Below are positions 22,901-31,900 of a DNA stretch of 64,000 bases, piece by piece. A model generated the notes under the pieces. The model ran no database searches. It saw nothing but the letters and a program-made list of their open reading frames with translations, and was not told the DNA's origin. Position 1 is the first letter of the stretch; every line of letters begins with the position of its first letter. The position numbers and the translations under genes are program-made. Source of the stretch: Haliclystus octoradiatus (taxonomy: Eukaryota > Cnidaria > Staurozoa > Stauromedusae > Haliclystidae). Where the stretch lies: contig OU744447.1 in the NCBI GenBank assembly GCA_916610825.1, positions 36,635,024 to 36,699,023 of the forward strand, in the 5' to 3' direction.

Positions 22901-25900
22901 CTTGGAAATAAAAATAAGAAAGCAAGACAAGGCTATTAATTAATAATCTGCAGCCTGTGACAAAATGAAATGGGAAATTGCAAAGGAATTAATATTGCAG
23001 ATTTACATACCCACATCTCTTTCTATTTCACCAATACATTCATTTCTAGTCATACTGTTTGCTTTTGATTGACATAAAAATTCAACAGAATCCTCATGGT
23101 CTGTAAAAAACACATGGTTGAATCATTCTGTAAATTTGTTAAATCATCAAATCCAAGTTGAAATTTTGATTGATTTCCTAATGGATATGTATAGATATTG
23201 TGTAGCTTAATTTGGGTTGCTTAATTTGGGTTGCTTAATTTGGGTTGCTTAATTTGTGTTGCTTAATTTGGGTTGCTTAATTTGCGTTGCTTAATTTGGG
23301 TTGCTTAATTTGGGTTGCTTAATTTGTGTTGCTTAATTTGGGTTGCTTAAGTTGGGTTGCTTAATTTGTGTTGCTTAATTTGTGTTGCTTAATTTGTGTT
23401 GCTTAATTTGGGTTGCTTAATTTGTTTTGATTAATTTGGGTTGCTTAAGTTGGGTTGCATAATTTGGGTTGCTTAATTTGGGTTGCTTAATTTGGGTTGC
23501 TTAATTTGGGTTGCTTAATTTGGGTTGCTGATGTGCAATGATGACAAAGCATTCTAATGAAATAGCGCAAATCATTAAATAATTACGCAAATAAATCAAA
23601 TCAAATCAAATCAAATGTTAACATAATCATTATTTTCAGTAAGAAAGTACACAGAAATCGGTAAATAGATTTTTGCAAGAACTTTTAAGCATAAACGCTT
23701 TTCGGCACTCCTGATTTCTACGGTAACAAATTGTGTTTACGTTTTTGGAATTTTAATTATCAGAGTTTTCGAAAAGGTGGGTTGTTCACATCAATAAAAA
23801 TTCCAAAAACGTAAACAGGATTTTGATCCCGTAGAAGTCAGGATTGTCAACTTTTCTTTGCTGATTTTGTTTTCAAAACCGTTCACTTTGAAAGTGGAAT
23901 TAAATTTGTGATTAATTCATCGGCAACTAGCTATTGTATTTAGTCTTTCTGTTTGCCTTTATTTTCTTGCAATCCACTGAAAGTTGCTGTATATCTGCTA
24001 ACTAGTTAGTAGTTTATACCTAGCCTCATTCCATCACAGCCGTCATTTCTGGAGTGCTGCGCGCAAATGAGGGCTGCGATGGAATGAGGCTAGTTTATAC
24101 CGTACGTAGTTTCATTGACAGCGGAACCAAAATCATGCCAATGTGATCAAAAAGTGACATGAGTTTGATGACACAACACTAAGCATCTTGGTGTCAAGAG
24201 CATTTGAAACCAAAACAAACTTGATGATGTGTTACAAAATAATATATCAAAAAAATCAGTGAATCGTATCAATCAACTGGAGAAAAAAATTAGGTCATCA
24301 ATCTGCTATTGCAAATAATCAAATCTGATTGTCAAATTGAAGGGCCATTTACACTGCAGCAAAATAGGCACGGTACTCGTCAATTAACACATCAAAGGTG
24401 TGAAGGTGTCAAGTGTTTTTGAGCACGGGCCAAGCAAAAACACTGTCTAAACGGCTTTTTCAGACATTGAAAAGCGGCACCGTGCCTACTATTTTGATCG
24501 GGCCGAGATCATTTCTCGAGGTAGTCTCGGCCCGCTCAAAAAGCTGGCACCGTGCCGTTTTGCAGTAATTATGACGTCATCGTAGAAGTTGTGTCTCTTT
24601 ACAGTGGAATTCTGAGGTTTTCTAATAAAATCAGTAACAGACTAAAGATTACCAAAGCTAGATAAGCACATTAAGCATATTTTGTTACGTATTTCTTTTG
24701 AAAATTAATGAAGTTTCTGTAGTATAGGGTTTAATTTTGCAAATTGTAACTACGAGTGCGGAGCGTAAATTTAGATGTGTCTTTTGTCACAGAAATACTG
24801 ATCTGGCATGGTAGATTGTTCAGGAGGTGAAAGACTAACCCAAATGTATTTCAATTTTGCTCAATGGAGATAGGAATGTAACAAAAATTTAAATATTATA
24901 ATTGATGAAAAACATAGTGATTTTCAGTTCAACGGAATCCTTACAAGTTATTTAACATAATTGAATCTCAATTTATCGAATTTCACCTGTAAAACCATTA
25001 AATAATGAGAAACATATAATTCAGTTTGTAAGTTTTCAATCTCGGCCCGCGTAAAAATAGGCACGGGCGATCTTGAAAACAGTTTTTAATAAGCTGTGTA
25101 AACCCTGAAAAAAAAACAGCACGGGCCGCATTCTTGTTTACACCTCAGGTGTTAATTGACGAGTACCGTGCCTTTTTTGCTGCGGTGTAAATGGACCTTG
25201 ATTATCCGCAGACTTGCACATTCGGTTTCATTCATCTTGTGGTCATAAAAGCCGTGAGTCAGCAGTTAGCATTACTATTTTTCAATAAGAACCAGAAACT
25301 TAATGAAAGAAAATACAGATTTTTATGATCATTTCAAACTTTTTTGATTAGCCTGTTCGTTCGGATAATGTTAGAGCAGAGAAAAAGAAGAGCCAAATGA
25401 AAAGTGGTACCTAACACGGGAAGCGAACAATTAGTAGCTGCAGTGACCAGAAAACTGTCCTGATACATACCACTACACCAGAAAAACATGACAGTAGTGG
25501 TGAATTAAACGTGATGTGTTTGATCTGTTTCCGGGAGAATGTTTTTCAAATCATAGTCATAAATTTTTATGTGTGAATAAAAAGTTTGTATTCTATAACC
25601 ATCAGTGTCATAGTGGGTTTTCCGCCATTCATAAAGGTCGTATTCGATATAACGATATTTAACACGTAAAAATATGATATCTTCACATGTAAAAATAACA
25701 TCTGCATAAAAGAGCGTCTGCATTTTTATTACCAAGGAAACTCTTGCTATCGAAACAAAAAGGAACGCCTTTTGAATTCACAAGGTTTTGAATCGATTCA
25801 ATCATGATTCGTAATGATGGTAATAATACTCTCTTGCATTTATGGACTTCATTGGTTAATAACATTTATAAATGCTATATTAATATAATTATTGTGCTTG

Positions 25901-28900
25901 TGATTATTATTATGCGGAATTATGATAAAGGGTAAGTTAAAAGGGTAAAGGTAAGTGTCTAGTGACTACTATGCGGAATGACTATACATTACAAGATAAA
26001 ATTCGCTTTTAAATTTTTGAATTCGTCTTTCAACAGAAAGCAAAAGGACTGTATGCGAATTTATAGATATGAAATAAAACATCAACGGAATCTTACTTTT
26101 TGAACAATGGCTTCATGATTCACTAGGCACAGCACGCTTTACTTGGCGAGGCTATTTCAACACAAATTTTTGCATAATTTTCCGATAACGAATTGAATGT
26201 ATGATTCCACTATTGAGATGTACGTAACTCGAGGACAGACCACCAATTTATCAATAAATAAACACATCATTTAAAATACAAACAGAAAGCAGTATTAACT
26301 AAGATGATGTCATCAGTGTAGAAAAAGAGGCTCTAGATGTTCACGCTTTCCTGTGTGTTTGTGAATGAAACTGAGAATGTGTCTATGGACTAACCTGAAT
26401 CGGAACTTTTCTTTTCTGTTGGACTTGACTTTGATTCTGATGAACTTACAACCTCTTCAGAGCTATCTTCAGATGATGTCATCTGCCTATCAAAAATAGT
26501 TAAATCAATAACATGTCTGTCTTTACAGAAAGGAGCCTGGAGGCACATGCCTCCGTCCCAGTACATTTCAAGATGGGTGCAAGCATGGCAAATAGCACCT
26601 CTAACCTTCCATAAGAAATCTACATGATGTCATTATAAATGGTTAATTCATCAAATTTTTGTTTTTATTCTCATATTTTAATCAAAATCATTATTCCTTT
26701 ACATCTTCAGCTATTCAATTATTTTTAACGATAGAATTTCAACACTTAATTTTACCATTTATTCTGTAAGTCGTAATTTCGAAAATATGTTTGCAATACC
26801 GTTTGCAGAAATTGCACGCGTTGTGTTCTATTTTGAGTCTTGATATCTGATTGGATAAATCCAAAGAACCTTCACATGGCGACTTCAATGAACTCATTTC
26901 CTCAAACTATTGAATTAAATGCCAATACGAAGTGCTTTTCATTTGATATCAAGTCGTATTTAGTTGATCAATATTAAAGCCTATGTACCCTCAAAAACTG
27001 CCATTTATTCATTTATGCATCCATGTCCAATTAATTCTGATTCCTTGCTCCTTCTTTAAAATTATTCTTCAACTTTTTATTTAAAAAACTTCCGTTATGC
27101 ATAATAAATTACTTTATTCTTAATTTTAATTACTTTACTTCGATAATATTGTTAACATAAGTTCTCATTGAGCTTATTGGTTTAATCCATAATAAAAATT
27201 GTACAACGTAATTATTTATTGTGTAATCGTAACGTCCCAAACAAGCATATTTGTTTTAGGAGGTGAGGCCAACAATGTAAAATCATTACTCCCCGTGTAA
27301 TAACTTTTATTGTTGAAATAAACATCCATCCATGCATGTATTTCTTAAGTTATATTCAACGGTCTTGAAATCATGTGACTATCAGCATGGAAGCAGCAGA
27401 ACAAATTAAAGCAACCCTTGTGTTTATTGCAAATAGTCATGAAGCAAAATACTATTCATTATCAAAGCTTTCCTCTGATTATAAAAAATTGACTCCCATT
27501 ATTAATCAACAACATGGGTGTGGTAGAAAATGGGCGTGGCAAGTGACGTAAATAGTCTTGACCCCCATAAAATGGAGGATATGTTGCCTGATGTTTATCT
27601 ATTACCTGATTGTGCGACAGCCGTATTTGGGTCCTCTGATAACCAAAATCTCAAGGCTGCAATGCAGTGACTCTTTTATGAAACAAAATATATGTATAAC
27701 TTTGAAAGAAATTGATTTTAAAACTCCCACTGATTAACCCTTATCAAGTGTTTATAAAAATAGCTCTCATGGTGAATAAAATAATAATCAAAATAAACCA
27801 ATTGAAATCAAATTCAATAGAATATCAAATCAATCAAATCATCATACGAAGAAAAATCAAATCAAATCAAATTCATAAAAGTAAATCAATTCAATCGAAT
27901 GATATAAAAATCAGATCAAATAAATCAAATTATAACAATATCCAAATAATATAATAATATAAAGAAAAATATATCCAAATAATAAATCAAAGAAAAAGGA
28001 AAAAAACGTTAATGCAAACCGATGGGATTGAGCCCCAGACCACACGCCTTATGCAGACGCTCCACCACTAGACCATACCAAGATATAACAAACGAAGTGA
28101 TTTTCACTACTTATAATACAGGTGTGAGTTGTAAATGATGTGCGAAATTGTCTCTTATTAAAGGGAGAATACTGACCGGGGAACGTTGCGCGCGGAACTT
28201 GAATTCTTCATATCAAATTCAAGTACTCGTTTTGAAACAGAGTCGGCCTCGCCTATTCTATTGTTTTGAACGAAATAATCAAAAGCACGAGACAGGAACA
28301 AATGTCGAAGCCGTGAACTCGTGACAATCATCAACGAATCAATGTTTTTGAACAACGATTTATTCCATGTATTTAACTCAGATTCGCATAGTTTTATTGA
28401 ATTATCACATTAGTTTGCTTTGGTATATTTATCCTTGGTTATATTTACTGAAGTTGCCTTGTTATTAGTTGGCAAGCTTTTATGGACCGATTGTTACATC
28501 AAAAACATGAAAAAGAACGATAGTCGATACGCAAGATGACCTAAGATGTCAAGAAACACAAGGATTTGGCTTTATAACAAAAATAAAAATGTTAAACAAG
28601 GTTCTTGTTTAGTGTTACTTTCGTTCAACATATCAATCGAACTGATCGAACTAAAACCGCTTCTGCACATCATACTTTTTATACTGTTGATCACATAGTA
28701 AACAATACATTAAAGTCCAGAACGTGATAAAATAAGTACGTAGTATAGCTCCCAAATTGTGATTTTAATTTGTTCATTTGAAATGCTTTACCATAAAATC
28801 AACATACGGCCAGGCTCACTCAGAACTCACACGCACGGCAGCTTTCTCAAAGCTTTGTTTAAATTGATGACGTATGAGTTGGTTGAGCGCGCAATGTTCC

Positions 28901-31900
28901 CCGGTCAATATTCTCCCTTTAAGATGCTGTCGCAGCAGAATTAAAACATTTTAATAAACCAAATAAAACCATGACGACTGGCTTAGCAGTTTGATGTAAT
29001 AAATAACTTCAGAAAACAATACAAACAATAAATATATAATACTGTCTTGTCTAAGCCCCCAAACAAATGATGAATTGTCGGTTTAAAAGTTCTCATGGTC
29101 AAAACACAACAACAATTATCTTCGAAGTTTCATCTCAAATAGTGATGTTACAGAACGATTAAAACCTTTCATTAACCATTTAAAAGGACGAGAAGAAGAA
29201 AACAATCATGTGTTCTATCAATGAAGAGATAATCACGATGTAAACTAATCCAGGAGTATTAGAAAACATTTCATTTAATAATGCAATTGTAATCTCGCTA
29301 AGCTGCGAGTCGGCCATCATGGCGGGCAATGGAAATAAAATTTTTTCAAAAAAATTTGGCTAAAAATTTGGAATAATCACACAGCATGCCCATTGTATTT
29401 TTAACAATGAAAGGGATTTTCTTGCGCAATCGTTTTTTGTTCGACCTTTGTTGGCACGCAAAGCAGTATGTTGAACGGTATTTCAAAAGAACAATAGACT
29501 TAGTCAAAAATGAAATGAAATGAAATCGTTTCCACCATGACAGGATAGACTCAAGGTCACTTACGTAACCATGAGTCAAAAATGCCTGCAGCCCACAACT
29601 CCTTAAACTAGCCCTGAAAGAAGTACACACATTATCTACCTCACTTATCTACTAAACTTAAGGAATAAAAAGATCTGAGTTACCTCGTATCTTCTAATGC
29701 TTCTTCAATCCAAGAGCTATAATAGCTTACAATATGAACATGACGAAGTTTCGCCAATGTTTTAGCTTCTTGTATCACCTTCTCTTTTGCAGTGGAACTA
29801 TTTAGATTAAGAAAATTATGTTGATAAACAGTTAACATACAATTCCTATCACACAACAGGCAAAATAATAATCAACGAAAAGAGCAAGTAACGAGTCTTT
29901 TTCAGAAACCATAGGGTCTGTGGAGTAATGTTTGACTTTCTGCCATCGAAAATAATACCTATATAAATTTGGTAAATTATTCACACCTCGATTCACACAC
30001 TATCACAAAACATCAATTGTTATAAAATCCTAACTCTTCGCCAAACACGTAATAGTATTATCTGCAGCAACAATGATCTTTTAACATATGTGTTTATTGA
30101 GAACAATAATTAAACAATTACATTAATCCACTTGTTTCTTCACATCTTCTGACAAAAGATAGCGATAAAAAGCTACAAGTAGTTGTGGATAACGTTTTGG
30201 ATATATTCATAATATCCGTCATCAGGTCAAAAGATTGGCTCTAATTGAGCTACTGATTGATTCTATATCATTTCCAACTCCGTTATGTACCAATTGCAAA
30301 AGGTCACCTTTCGAGTAAAAGATTTGACAACTCCCCTATGAGAAAAGTTTATGAACTCATGTTTTGGTTGACAGTTCATGAACCTTCCCCAATATTTATG
30401 GACTGGTTCATGAACTGCCTGTTAATAGTTGATCAAATTAAGCATTCAATGAGAGTTGAAAAAGTTCATGAACTTTTCATGAAAGTCCATAATTTACAAA
30501 TGAATTCAATGAACCTTATGAATACTTCTGTAATATCTGAGTTCATGGTGTCATGATATCGTGCAGGTACTTATCGAATCACACTATCATGTTATAATTA
30601 ATCCTGTCAAGTGTTAGCCAACACTATGACGTTTGTAAATGTTATGGGTTCAAAGAATGATGGGGATTTTTATCTGGACAACATTCATAACGATAAAGAT
30701 AATGATCCGTGGTTAGTTTCCATCAAGATTATAAATACGGAGGTCACATTTAAAATCGACACTGGTGCGGATGTTACTGTCATCTCTGAAAATGTTTTTA
30801 AAAGTTTCTCACCATTACCAAGATTATTAGATGTACGGCAAAAGTTAATATCACCTGGAGGGGAAGTGAAATGCATTGGGAAATTTAATACTGAGGTTAC
30901 ATATAATCAAAAATCTTCCGATGTTGTTATATTTGTAGCAAAGCATGGAAAAGGGAATTTATTAAGCCGAAAAATTTGCTTGGGACTTGGTCTCATAGCT
31001 CGAGTTAGCGAGGTACAAGATGAATTCGCCTCTGTGTTTGATACACACGGACAGATGAAAACTACACCAGTTAAAATTACAATACAGTCACCAGCTGAAC
31101 CGTATTGTCTTTCAACTCCGCGTCGTGTCCGATAAGAGATAAAGTTAAGACAGAGTTACAGCGTATGCAGAAGCATGGCATTATTAGACAAGTAACAGAG
31201 CCAACAGACTGGTGTGCATCGATGGTACCTGTAGTCAAGAAAAACGGGGCCATACGAATTTGTGTAGATTTCAAGAAGTTGAATGCATCAATCAAAAGAG
31301 ATGAAACACGTCTGTTTACTAACTGTGTTTTCTTTGAACCCATAACATTTACAAACGTCATAGTGTTGGCTAACACTTAACAGGATTAATTATAACATGA
31401 TAGTGTGATTCGATAAGTACCTGCACGATATCATGACACATGGAGTATCTTTTTTTCAAGAATTCTGTGAGAAATGAATTACAACTGTTAGTGAGTAGCT
31501 GATGAATTTTTGAATAGTTCATGGACATTTTCAAAATTGCGCATGCAATTAATTGTTCATTCTAGAGTTCATAGATATAGTCCATGAGCTGTTAAGTTCA
31601 TAAACTGTATAAATAGTTAATGAGTTGCATGAAATGTTGGTAAGCAAGGACATTTTGAATAATTATTTCGATGTAAAACTTATCAAATTCCCTTCAAAGA
31701 GCACTGTAATATGTGTATGTGTGCACCAGTCAATGTATTATTTACCAAGTCGAAAATTATATTTGTGTGCACAATTAAAATCAGCAATGAAGAAAATATC
31801 TAACGGTTTTATCAATTTCTGGTATCACATTTATAGCAACATTCCCAATAAACCAGCTCACTACAAAAATTGAAGGTTTCTGCTGCAAAATAGTGCTAAT

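Larger units (their letters stand above)
30549..31438 (+). mobile_element. 890-bp gypsy pol fragment with inverted LTR-like ends
   Basis: Termini TGTCATGATATCGTGCAGG at the left and its inverse at the right, 109 bp each with one mismatch by eye, flanked by a CATGG duplication (30544-30548 and 31439-31443). The interior is a Ty3/gypsy protease-RT fragment. TG...CA ends plus a 5-bp duplication are the mark of retroelement integrase, but the end repeats are inverted rather than direct. Confidence 0.75.

Noticed and set aside
23205-23528. Regularly spaced repeats that could suggest a CRISPR array
   Set aside because: Units are 15 bp and directly adjacent, with no unique spacers, in a eukaryotic intron.
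27712-27954. 80-residue Ile/Lys/Asn/Gln frame
   Set aside because: A-rich AATCAAATC simple sequence.
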